Assembly (NCBI GenBank): GCA_903884125.1
Contig: CAISDR010000275.1
Location: 1-9,684 of the forward strand
Source of the DNA: an uncultured bacterium
GTDB lineage: Bacteria > Pseudomonadota > Alphaproteobacteria > CAISDR01
DNA: 9,684 nucleotides
Reading direction: 5' to 3'
The translations under genes were made by a program, and so were the position numbers. The notes beneath the pieces were generated by a model. The model searched no databases, was not told the origin of the DNA, and saw only the letters and a list, made by a program, of their open reading frames with translations. Of this stretch, positions 1-6,437 are shown piece after piece; positions within the stretch are counted from its first letter, which is position 1; each line of letters opens with the position of its first letter.

Positions 1-1311
1 ATAGCTGGCCCCGAATACGGCACCGGCCGCTTTATTGCGATCATAGATGGGCGAGGTGCGCAGTGGACGCCCGGCGGGCAATTCTTCATTCGGGAAGGTG
101 ACGCGGAAACGCCGTCCGTAATTTTCCCGCACCTTGGCATTAGTATAGGCTTTGCTGGCCCAAGGACCAAAGCGCGCCACATCCATGGCCCAGACATCAA
201 AGCCCGGATCGCCATCAATCATCCAGGATGCCAGCGCCAGTCCAACGCCGCCGCCCTGGCTGAAACCGGCCATCACACCACAGGCAACCCAGAAATTGGG
301 GACACTGCGCACCGGTCCGATCAGCGGATTACCGTCGGAAGCAAATGTGAACGGCCCGTTGATCACTTTCTTGATTCCGGCCTGGGCAAGGCCGGGGAAA
401 TGTTCAAAGCCCACTTCCAGATTATGTGCGATCCGGTCAAGATCAGACGGCAGCAATTCGGCCTTGAAGTCCCACGGTGTCTGCCGTGCGGACCATGGAA
501 TGCCGTTATGTTCATAGGTGCCCAACAGCACGCCCTGACGTTCCTGACGCAGATAGATTTCACCTTCAAAATCGATTGTGTGCGGCAGTTCGTGGGCTGG
601 CAGCAATTCCGGCACGTCTTCGGTGATCAGATATTGGTGTTCCATGGCCAGGATCGGCAATTCAATGCCAACCATCCGTCCCACTTCGCGCGCCCATAAT
701 CCACCGGCATTGACCACGCGGTCTGCGATGATCGTGCCCTGATTGGTTATGACTTCAAAACCGCCTGCCGGACGCATCTTCAGATTTTCAACGAATGTAT
801 GGCGATAGATTTCCGCCCCGGCCATGGTCGCGCATTTTGCATAAGCATGGGTGACACCATAAGGGTCCACATGACCATCCAGCGGGTCCCACAGCGCACC
901 GACAAATCGGCTGGGATCAATCAGCGGCAAAAGTTTTGCCGCGTCGTCGATAGACAGCAGTTCCGCTTCCATGCCCATGTAACGCGCGCGGGCGGCGGCC
1001 ATTTTCAACCAGTCCATCCGGGATTGTGTGCCCGCCAGCATCAACCCGCCCGGCGTGTGCAGGCCACAGGATACGCCCGATACCTGCTCAATTTCCTTGT
1101 ACAGTTCGATTGTATATTTCTGCAGCTTTGCAACATTGGGATCGCCGTTCAGTGTGTGCATGCCACCGGCTGCATGCCAGGTCGACCCACAGGTCAACTC
1201 GTCGCGTTCCAACAGCACAACATCGGACCAGCCAAGTTTGGTCAGGTGATAAAGCACCGAGCATCCAACGACACCACCACCGATAACGGCAACCCGAACA
1301 TGGGATTTCAT
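1..1311 (-). CDS. Dimethylglycine/sarcosine dehydrogenase-family FAD oxidoreductase (3' end beyond window)
   Basis: An open frame without stops runs from ATG at 1311 to the left edge, giving the first 437 residues. The family is usually about 800 residues, with an N-terminal FAD oxidase domain and a C-terminal GcvT-like folate domain; the GcvT part lies mostly outside the window. Residues 9-16 form the dinucleotide-binding loop (VIGGGVVG) and E35 ends the second strand. GSTWHAAGG at residues 42-50 is the covalent flavinylation motif, with His46 aligning to the FAD-bearing histidine of dimethylglycine dehydrogenase. Residues 340-365 hold the conserved C-terminal FAD-domain block (DGNPLIGP, then MAGFSQGGGVG), followed by the family's central linker domain. 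The family oxidatively demethylates dimethylglycine or sarcosine and passes the methyl carbon to tetrahydrofolate. GGAGA at 1319-1323 sits 7 nt before the start. The gene follows soxG after 13 nt, so it is probably co-transcribed. Family is sure; the exact substrate (dimethylglycine favoured, since sarcosine oxidase is already present) is inferred. Confidence 0.9.
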   Translation of the reverse strand, partial: MKSHVRVAVIGGGVVGCSVLYHLTKLGWSDVVLLERDELTCGSTWHAAGGMHTLNGDPNVAKLQKYTIELYKEIEQVSGVSCGLHTPGGLMLAGTQSRMDWLKMAAARARYMGMEAELLSIDDAAKLLPLIDPSRFVGALWDPLDGHVDPYGVTHAYAKCATMAGAEIYRHTFVENLKMRPAGGFEVITNQGTIIADRVVNAGGLWAREVGRMVGIELPILAMEHQYLITEDVPELLPAHELPHTIDFEGEIYLRQERQGVLLGTYEHNGIPWSARQTPWDFKAELLPSDLDRIAHNLEVGFEHFPGLAQAGIKKVINGPFTFASDGNPLIGPVRSVPNFWVACGVMAGFSQGGGVGLALASWMIDGDPGFDVWAMDVARFGPWASKAYTNAKVRENYGRRFRVTFPNEELPAGRPLRTSPIYDRNKAAGAVFGASY

Positions 1312-1318
1312 CAACAAG

Positions 1319-1323
1319 TCTCC
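1319..1323 (-). promoter_or_regulatory. Ribosome binding site of the dehydrogenase-family gene
   Basis: GGAGA reads on the minus strand 7 nt before ATG 1311, in the 13-nt gap after soxG. It supports this start and independent ribosome loading on the last operon gene seen. Confidence 0.6.
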
Positions 1324-1324
1324 A

Positions 1325-1849
1325 TCACTTTGCCGCAAGGCTGGCTTGGGCAGCTTTTGTCGCCTCGATCAGCCAGAGGCTGAAAAACGATGCCAGTGGA
1401 CGTTCGATCTGGATCACCAGATGCTCAGGCCCCGCACAATGAACAAGCGCGTCAAGTCCGGCGAAAAGTGTTTGCGCACATAGGCCGGTATCAAGCATGC
1501 CGCCATCCGGATTTTCAGCGCTGCCGCGAACGAAAATTTCACGCCAGCAAGGCCCTGAGATGTGAAACAGCGCTATGCCATCCGTTATATCGCTGACCAG
1601 CGCATCCTTCCCAAAAAACTCCGCGTCAATCCGCCCATGTTCACTGATGGCCAGCATGCGATCAGGCCCAAGCCAGAATGCCTTGCACAGGCTTAAATTC
1701 TCAACCCGATTGGGCGGGATCGACGGATGACCGTTGGAAACCATCACCGCATGGCTTGGTATGGCAAGCCGAACAACAAGGTTGTCGCCTTTCGCAATCA
1801 CACCATCAGCGCCAAGGTCAAGCTGATCGAAAAGAGAATTGCTAGCCAT
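1325..1849 (-). CDS. soxG: Sarcosine oxidase gamma subunit
   Basis: This encodes a 174-residue protein starting MASNSLFDQLDLG. It is the small gamma subunit of heterotetrameric sarcosine oxidase, a GcvT-like fold that packs on the alpha subunit and carries no cofactor of its own. The conserved family stretch around residues 75-110 (AISEHGRIDAEFFGKDALVSD, then ISGPCWREI) is recognisable, and the C-terminus contains the typical block ERPLASFFSLWLIEA. The upstream frame could extend to 1921 but would lie inside soxA. ATG at 1849 is preferred because AGGGGG (1859-1864) lies 9 nt before it and because it gives an 8-nt overlap with the soxA stop, typical of translational coupling. Gamma subunits are poorly conserved in sequence, so the call rests on both the sequence and the position directly after soxA. 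Confidence 0.9.
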   Translation of the reverse strand: MASNSLFDQLDLGADGVIAKGDNLVVRLAIPSHAVMVSNGHPSIPPNRVENLSLCKAFWLGPDRMLAISEHGRIDAEFFGKDALVSDITDGIALFHISGPCWREIFVRGSAENPDGGMLDTGLCAQTLFAGLDALVHCAGPEHLVIQIERPLASFFSLWLIEATKAAQASLAAK

Positions 1850-4763
1850 TGAGGCGCACCCCCTGTTGATCAAAGAAACAGGCTTCAACAGCGCGCGCGG
1901 TTGTAGTCTTGCCGCGATCAAAAATCGTCACATGGGCGTTGGCTTCAACAAGCCCACGACCACCTTCGATCATGGCCAGACAAATGGTGTGGTTCAGATG
2001 GGGTGAAAAGGCTGATGATGTGATCCAGCCGATTGATCTTCTGGTTCCGTCCACCTGCAATATCGCATGGCTGCCAACGGCTGGTACGAATTGATCATCG
2101 GTCGGGCGCAGGCCAATCAGCTGACGGCGATCAGGCCGCATTGCATCTGGTGTCAACAGAGATCGTTTGCCCACAAAGTCCACTTTTTTTGCAGTCAGTG
2201 GACCAGCCATGCCAAGGTCGACCGGCAATGTCAGGCCATCTGTATCAGTGCCGATCAGGATGTAACCCTTTTCTGCGCGCAACAATGACAGGCTTTCAAT
2301 ACCAATCGGCGTGATCCCAAGATCCTGCCCAAGGTTCATCAGGTGTTCCCAGAATGTGCGGCCCTGACCTGCAGGCATGGTCAGTTCATAGGCGCGTTCG
2401 CCGGTAAACGACACCCGCGCCAACTGCACCTTGTGGCCCATCATGGTGCCATGAGTCAGCGACATGTGGGGCAGGGCCTGATCAGACAGATCAATGCCGC
2501 TTTCCATGCGCGCCAGCAATGTGCGCGATTGCGGTCCTGCAATCGAAATTGTGGCATAGGCCGAGGTCAGATTATGAAACGATACCTGCATCGACGGGTA
2601 TTCAGTCTGATGCCAAAGTTCCAGTTGATCCAGCACGCCCTTTGTATGGCTGGATGATGGCGACAACAGGTAATGATCGTCCGCCAGTCGGGCAACTACG
2701 CCATCATCATAAACCACCCCGGTTTCGCGCAGTAAAAAGCAATAACGCAGGCGGCCAGTTTTCAGTTTGGCCAGTTCGTTATAATAAATGAGATTCAGGA
2801 ATTCGGCGGCATCCTTGCCGCGTACGGCAATCTTGCCAAGGCTTGAGGCATCCAGCAGCCCGACACCGGCGCGCACCGCTTTTGCTTCGCGCTGAATGGT
2901 GGCAAAAGCGTCCTCGCTGTTACGCGGATAAAAGGCTGGTCGCCACCAGCCGCCATATTCGCGAAATTCGGCGCCCAGTTTCTGATGCGACTGATGGGCG
3001 GGCAACTGGTGCAAGGGTGAATGTAATGGACCAAAGCGACTACCGGCCATGGCACCCAATGATACGGGCACAAAGGGCGGGCGAAAAGTGGTGGTGCCGA
3101 CCGCCGGTATCTCGCGCCCGGTCAGTTGGGCCATGATGGCAAGGCCGATCACATTACTGGTCTTGCCCTGATCGGTCGCCATGCCAAGCGTGGTATAGCG
3201 CTTCAGGTGTTCGACAGAGACATAATTTTCGCTGGCAGCCAGTGCGATATCCTTGAACGTCACATCATTCTGGAAATCGACCCATTGGCGACCAATGATA
3301 TCTGGATCCTGCCACAAAGCCTCAATCGCGACAGATTTTTCAGTCTGCGACAGTGCAGGCAGAGACCATGAAACTTTTTCCGGGGCAATGGCATTGATGG
3401 CAGCTATTGCTTCCGACATTGATGCAGCCGGATCGAATGTTCCATTGGCCGCGCCGATGACGCGCACGGCCTGTGGCGATTGATCCGGCACAAACGTAAG
3501 GGTCCCATCATCCCAGCGCAGCTTGCCGCCCGACTGGCTGAACAGATGAACTGCCGGTGACCAGCCACCCGAACTGGCCAAAATATCGGCATCGATACGG
3601 ATATGGCTGCCACGATTGGTTCTAATATCAACGGCTGTCACGGCAGTTCTGCCAATTGCCTTGATCACGCGGGCGGAGGGCAATACCCGGACACCAACCA
3701 TTTCCGCACGTTGTTGAATTCCGCCTGCAATGGGGCGGATATCAACCACCGTAACTTCCGCACCCGCCTGGGCAAGGCCGATGGCAGATTCATACCCGCT
3801 GTCATTATTGGTGGCGATGACAATTCTGTCACCGACCAGAACACCATAATGGCGCACATAGCATAGGGCAGCATCTGCCAGCATGACACCCGGTCTGTCA
3901 TTATCGGCAAACAGCAGGGGTCGTTCAAAAGCACCGGTTGCCAGCACAACATGCCTCGCGCGTATCTGCCACAATCGCGCATCGCCGCAATCCGGGTCTG
4001 ATGTTTGAACTGTCTCCATCACCCCGATCAGATTGTGATCGTAATAGCCAAAGGCAACGGCATTGGTCAGGACACGGCAATTCAGATCAGAAGCGATTTG
4101 CTGCGCCCATTGATCAGCAGGCATGCCGTCGATTACGCGGCCGCACCAGTTCAGTCGGCCGCCCAGATGGGGCCTGTCTTCCACCAGAATGGTGTTCAAT
4201 CCGGCACTGATCGCCGCACGCGCTGCGCAGATGCCGGCCATACCACCACCAATGATCAGGACATCGCAGTGGTCGACGCGTGCATCAAATTTGCGTCGGT
4301 CGGCAGATGTTTTTGCCCGGCCCAGACCGGCCATACGCCGGATGGCGTTTTCGTAAAATCCCCAATTCGGTTTGAAAAACGATTTGTAATAAAACCCGGC
4401 AGGCAGAAAGCGGTGGAACAGGTCCAGTACACCAAAAATATCCCAGTCCACATTGGGCCAGCCCTGAATGACGCTAATTTGCATGCCGTCTTCAAGCAGG
4501 ACAGTGGTTGCCCGTGCATTGGGCTCATGGCGCACGCCATGGGTTAAATCCACCAGCGCATTGGGCTCGTCAGCACCAGCGGCCATGATGCCACGCGGGC
4601 GGTGATATTTGAAACTGCGACCGATAATGCGCACGCCATTTGCCAACAGGGCGGATGCGACGGTGTCACCCGCAAAGCCTGTCATCACCCGGCCGTTCCA
4701 GGTAAATGTAATGGGCTTCTGGCGATCAATATTTCCGCCATGGGCAAGGCGTGTCGCGGTCAT
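1842..4763 (-). CDS. soxA: Sarcosine oxidase alpha subunit
   Basis: This encodes 973 residues, the usual size for the large alpha subunit. Sarcosine oxidase converts sarcosine, water and O2 to glycine and H2O2, with the methyl carbon released as formaldehyde or trapped as 5,10-methylene-tetrahydrofolate. Residues about 15-95 form a ferredoxin-like domain (FTWNGRVMTGFAGDTVASAL) with no cysteines, so it cannot hold an iron-sulfur cluster, as in known alpha subunits. Residues 168-176 (VLIIGGGMAG) start the NAD-binding region, and a second nucleotide-binding part around 310-345 contains NNDSGYESAIGLAQAG. The signature MATDQGKTSN lies at 528-537. Residues about 580-973 are the GcvT-like folate domain, which includes LGMAGPLTAKKVDFVGKRSL. 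The start is ATG at 4763, with AAAGG 7 nt upstream; its ATGA overlaps the soxD stop. The frame stays open back to a GTG at 4850, but that would lie inside soxD. It ends RLNG-TAG within the soxG start. Confidence 0.96.
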   Translation of the reverse strand: MTATRLAHGGNIDRQKPITFTWNGRVMTGFAGDTVASALLANGVRIIGRSFKYHRPRGIMAAGADEPNALVDLTHGVRHEPNARATTVLLEDGMQISVIQGWPNVDWDIFGVLDLFHRFLPAGFYYKSFFKPNWGFYENAIRRMAGLGRAKTSADRRKFDARVDHCDVLIIGGGMAGICAARAAISAGLNTILVEDRPHLGGRLNWCGRVIDGMPADQWAQQIASDLNCRVLTNAVAFGYYDHNLIGVMETVQTSDPDCGDARLWQIRARHVVLATGAFERPLLFADNDRPGVMLADAALCYVRHYGVLVGDRIVIATNNDSGYESAIGLAQAGAEVTVVDIRPIAGGIQQRAEMVGVRVLPSARVIKAIGRTAVTAVDIRTNRGSHIRIDADILASSGGWSPAVHLFSQSGGKLRWDDGTLTFVPDQSPQAVRVIGAANGTFDPAASMSEAIAAINAIAPEKVSWSLPALSQTEKSVAIEALWQDPDIIGRQWVDFQNDVTFKDIALAASENYVSVEHLKRYTTLGMATDQGKTSNVIGLAIMAQLTGREIPAVGTTTFRPPFVPVSLGAMAGSRFGPLHSPLHQLPAHQSHQKLGAEFREYGGWWRPAFYPRNSEDAFATIQREAKAVRAGVGLLDASSLGKIAVRGKDAAEFLNLIYYNELAKLKTGRLRYCFLLRETGVVYDDGVVARLADDHYLLSPSSSHTKGVLDQLELWHQTEYPSMQVSFHNLTSAYATISIAGPQSRTLLARMESGIDLSDQALPHMSLTHGTMMGHKVQLARVSFTGERAYELTMPAGQGRTFWEHLMNLGQDLGITPIGIESLSLLRAEKGYILIGTDTDGLTLPVDLGMAGPLTAKKVDFVGKRSLLTPDAMRPDRRQLIGLRPTDDQFVPAVGSHAILQVDGTRRSIGWITSSAFSPHLNHTICLAMIEGGRGLVEANAHVTIFDRGKTTTARAVEACFFDQQGVRLNG
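1859..1864 (-). promoter_or_regulatory. Ribosome binding site deciding the soxG start
   Basis: AGGGGG lies inside the end of soxA, 9 nt before ATG 1849. It favours this start over the longer open frame that extends back to 1921. Confidence 0.55.
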
Positions 4764-5014
4764 GCGGGCGCCTTTGTGCTTAATATCTGGTGCGTGTGCG
4801 TGTCGCGTTCCATCACAAACCACCGCCCGCAGCCATGGGCATGCGACCACAATTCGCGATGCGCCCCTTTTTCATTGCTGCGATGATAAAGGTAATGCGC
4901 CCATGTCTGATCTGATACCTGTTCAGCAGGAACCGGACGCGCCTTCGGTTCCCCCGCAAAGTGAAATTCCTGTTCGGCGCGCGGGCCACACCAGGGGCAT
5001 GGGATAATCAACAT
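4760..5014 (-). CDS. soxD: Sarcosine oxidase delta subunit (zinc protein)
   Basis: This encodes 84 residues beginning MLIIPCPWCGPRAEQEFHF, the delta subunit of heterotetrameric sarcosine oxidase. All four expected zinc ligands are visible: Cys6 and Cys9 in CPWCG, and His58 and Cys62 in WSHAHGCGRWF. They match the Cys-Cys-His-Cys set known for this family. Other family marks are W38 with YLYHR at 41-45, and RDTHTHQI near the C-terminus. The start at 5014 is well supported: AAGGGGG (5019-5025) overlaps the soxB stop and lies 4-5 nt before the ATG. The stop overlaps the soxA start as ATGA, so soxD and soxA are probably translationally coupled. The protein is slightly shorter at its C-terminus than some relatives, which often end in a variable tail. 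Confidence 0.96.
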   Translation of the reverse strand: MLIIPCPWCGPRAEQEFHFAGEPKARPVPAEQVSDQTWAHYLYHRSNEKGAHRELWSHAHGCGRWFVMERDTHTHQILSTKAPA

Positions 5015-5018
5015 GCAG

Positions 5019-5025
5019 CCCCCTT
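5019..5025 (-). promoter_or_regulatory. Ribosome binding site of soxD overlapping the soxB stop
   Basis: The soxB TAA runs directly into the site (TAAGGGGG), followed 4 nt later by the soxD ATG. This compact arrangement suggests that soxB termination and soxD initiation are coupled. Confidence 0.65.
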
Positions 5026-6271
5026 AATGCGCTATGCCAGCGCCAGCGGCTTCATCAATCAGCGCGCCGGTCTGGAATCGGGTAAGGTCAAAAGGAGCGG
5101 ATAATGGATCATGCTTTCCATGGGCCAGTAAATGTGCCAGCAGCCAGCCGCCTGCGGGAATGGCCTTGAACCCGCCCGTACCCCAGCCACAGTTCAGGTA
5201 TAGTCCATCAACTGGGGCAGGGCCAATGATCGGGCTATAGTCCCAGCATACATCCACAATGCCTGCCCATTGACGCAACATTTTCAAACGCCGGAAAGCC
5301 GGAAATATTTCCAGCAGCCCTGCGATGATTTCCTGTGCCGTCGGCAGATTGCCGCGCTGGGCATAGGATGGGTAGAGGTCCAGACCGGCACCAAATACCA
5401 GTTCACCCTTGTCGGACTGGCTAACATAGGCGTGCGTGCGCCCACTCATCACCACATTGTGCAATATGGGTTTTAATGGTTCCGATACCATCGCCTGCAA
5501 GGCATAGCTTTGTAATGGCAGATCAAATCCCGCCTTTGCCGCCATCACGCTGGAATGGCCCGCAACCGCCAGACCAAAGACACCAGCGCTCACACGGCCA
5601 TGGGTGGTTTCCAGCCCGGTGATGCGGTTCTGGTCGCGGATAAAACCGGTGACTTCACAATTCTGGATGATATCAACGCCCAGTTGCGATGCCGCACGCG
5701 CGTACCCCCAGGCTACCGCGTCATGACGCGCAACGCCGCCACGACGCTGGACAAAACCACCATGCAGGGGAAAACGGGCATCCGGTGCATCATTGGCCAA
5801 TGGCACTTCGGCCAGCAATTGTTTGCGGTCTAGCAATTCCACATCAATGCCATTTAACAGCATTGCGTTGACACTGCGGGTCATCAGTTCCATTTCGTGT
5901 TCGGAATGGGCAATGTTGATAACACCGCGCTGGCTCAGCATGATATTGTAATTCAGATCCTCTGACAGTCCTTCATAGAGTTTCAGGGCGTGGTCATAGA
6001 GTCTGGCACTTTCGCCAAAGAAATAATTTGATCGCACAATGGTGGTATTGCGCCCGGTATTGCCGCCGCCGATCCAGCCGCGTTCCAGAACGGCGACCCG
6101 CCGAATACCGTGATTTTTCGCCAGATAATAGGCGCTGGCCAGTCCGTGCCCGCCACCCCCAATGATGATGGCATCATAGCTGGGCTTGAGGCTCGCCGGT
6201 TTCCAGGCTGGTCCCCAGCCCAGCGGGTTACCCAATCCATGGCGGATCAAATTGAATGCAGAATAGCGCAT
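5024..6271 (-). CDS. soxB: Sarcosine oxidase beta subunit
   Basis: This encodes 415 residues when started at ATG 6271 (MRYSAFNLIRHGL), which is how many family members begin. SoxB carries the active site: noncovalent FAD, where sarcosine is oxidised, and a covalent FMN that passes electrons to O2. The FAD loop IIIGGGGHGLASAYYLA lies at about residues 35-51. GGGNTGRNTTIVRSNY follows at 68-83. His183 in RHDAVAW matches the histidine that carries FMN in characterised beta subunits. NCGWGTGGFKAIPA is the conserved C-terminal FAD-domain block, and the protein ends in AGIAH. The start is uncertain. ATG 6322 or TTG 6328 would add 17 or 19 residues (RHGRQALLNRL region), but neither has a good Shine-Dalgarno. 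ATG 6271 has only AGG, 3 nt away. It is the first gene of the operon and is followed by soxD after 9 nt. Confidence 0.96.
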   Translation of the reverse strand: MRYSAFNLIRHGLGNPLGWGPAWKPASLKPSYDAIIIGGGGHGLASAYYLAKNHGIRRVAVLERGWIGGGNTGRNTTIVRSNYFFGESARLYDHALKLYEGLSEDLNYNIMLSQRGVINIAHSEHEMELMTRSVNAMLLNGIDVELLDRKQLLAEVPLANDAPDARFPLHGGFVQRRGGVARHDAVAWGYARAASQLGVDIIQNCEVTGFIRDQNRITGLETTHGRVSAGVFGLAVAGHSSVMAAKAGFDLPLQSYALQAMVSEPLKPILHNVVMSGRTHAYVSQSDKGELVFGAGLDLYPSYAQRGNLPTAQEIIAGLLEIFPAFRRLKMLRQWAGIVDVCWDYSPIIGPAPVDGLYLNCGWGTGGFKAIPAGGWLLAHLLAHGKHDPLSAPFDLTRFQTGALIDEAAGAGIAH

Positions 6272-6279
6272 AAGCCTGT

Positions 6280-6300
6280 TTAGCAAAGCTTGGCGCCCAT
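6280..6300 (-). other. Possible six-codon leader ORF before soxB
   Basis: On the minus strand an ATG at 6300 opens the six-codon frame MGAKLC ending in TAA at 6280. It is preceded by AAGGGG (6308-6313) at a 7-nt spacing, a better Shine-Dalgarno arrangement than either soxB start has. Its stop lies 8 nt before the preferred soxB ATG at 6271. This would suit translation of the mini-ORF followed by reinitiation at soxB. It is out of frame with soxB. If soxB really begins at 6322, this stretch is soxB coding sequence and the mini-ORF is accidental. Confidence 0.3.
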
Positions 6301-6307
6301 GTCTCAA

Positions 6308-6313
6308 CCCCTT
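6308..6313 (-). promoter_or_regulatory. Strong Shine-Dalgarno-like AAGGGG in the soxB leader
   Basis: AAGGGG reads on the minus strand 7 nt before the out-of-frame ATG at 6300. No in-frame soxB start lies at a suitable distance: the next in-frame candidates are TTG 6286 and ATG 6271. It therefore either serves the six-codon leader or is fortuitous within an N-terminally extended soxB. Confidence 0.3.
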
Positions 6314-6375
6314 GGCTGCCATGCCCAAACAATAATTAGATTGACCCGGGGATAACCTTGCCCATTTTTTCGACT

Positions 6376-6404
6376 TTGTACCCGCAGAGCTAAATGTCTA
6401 TAAA
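6376..6404 (+). promoter_or_regulatory. Candidate sigma-70-type promoter of the acyl-CoA carboxylase gene
   Basis: TTGTAC (6376-6381) and TATAAA (6399-6404) are separated by exactly 17 nt and point toward the plus-strand carboxylase. Transcription would start near 6411, leaving a leader of roughly 27 nt that contains the ribosome binding site at 6421-6428. The match to the housekeeping consensus is good at both hexamers, but it is read by eye only. Confidence 0.5.
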
Positions 6405-6425
6405 ATCGAATAAAAATTTTGGGAA
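6397..6425 (-). promoter_or_regulatory. Weak candidate promoter of the sox operon
   Basis: On the minus strand TTCCCA (6425-6420) and TATAGA (6402-6397) are separated by 17 nt, each matching four of six consensus bases. It would start transcription near 6390 and give a leader of about 119 nt before ATG 6271. It overlaps the plus-strand promoter candidate back to back at the same TATA. The match is modest and other sites are possible. Confidence 0.22.
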
Positions 6426-6428
6426 AGG
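6421..6428 (+). promoter_or_regulatory. Ribosome binding site of the carboxylase gene
   Basis: GGGAAAGG lies 9 nt before ATG 6438. An in-frame TAA at 6411 closes the frame upstream and there is no other ATG between, so this site fixes the start. Confidence 0.6.
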
Positions 6429-6437
6429 CGACAGGTC

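Larger units (their letters stand above)
6323..6437. promoter_or_regulatory. Divergent intergenic control region between soxB and the carboxylase
   Basis: This is the only sizeable noncoding stretch in the window. It is visibly AT-rich in its right half (6391-6420), unlike the coding DNA on either side, and must hold the promoters for both divergent units. It includes a T-run at 6365-6370 and the palindrome AAAATTTT at 6413-6420. No clear long inverted repeat that would mark an operator, and no terminator hairpin, was found by eye. Confidence 0.7.

Noticed and set aside
16..80. Iron-sulfur role for the ferredoxin-like domain of SoxA (residue numbers of the protein are used in these coordinates)
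   Set aside because: The domain contains no cysteines, as is normal for sarcosine oxidase alpha subunits, so no cluster can bind.
799..1383. 194-codon plus-strand open frame antisense to the dehydrogenase gene
   Set aside because: The opposite strand encodes the conserved FAD domain with a ribosome binding site. The plus-strand product is histidine/glutamine-rich and matches no family.
1850..1921. Extension of soxG back to 1921
   Set aside because: It would overlap 80 nt of soxA and lacks a ribosome binding site. ATG 1849 has AGGGGG at 9 nt.
4005..4547. 180-codon plus-strand open frame antisense to soxA
   Set aside because: It lies fully opposite conserved SoxA sequence (ferredoxin-like and NAD-binding parts) and shows no recognisable domain. 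It is explained as a shadow of codon bias.
4764..4850. N-terminal extension of soxA to the GTG at 4850
   Set aside because: The added residues overlap soxD in another frame and match nothing in the alpha-subunit N-terminus. ATG 4763 has AAAGG at 7 nt and the classic ATGA overlap.
6341..6346. TTGACC resembling a -35 element on the plus strand
   Set aside because: No -10-like hexamer lies about 16-18 nt downstream; the sequence there is a T-run.
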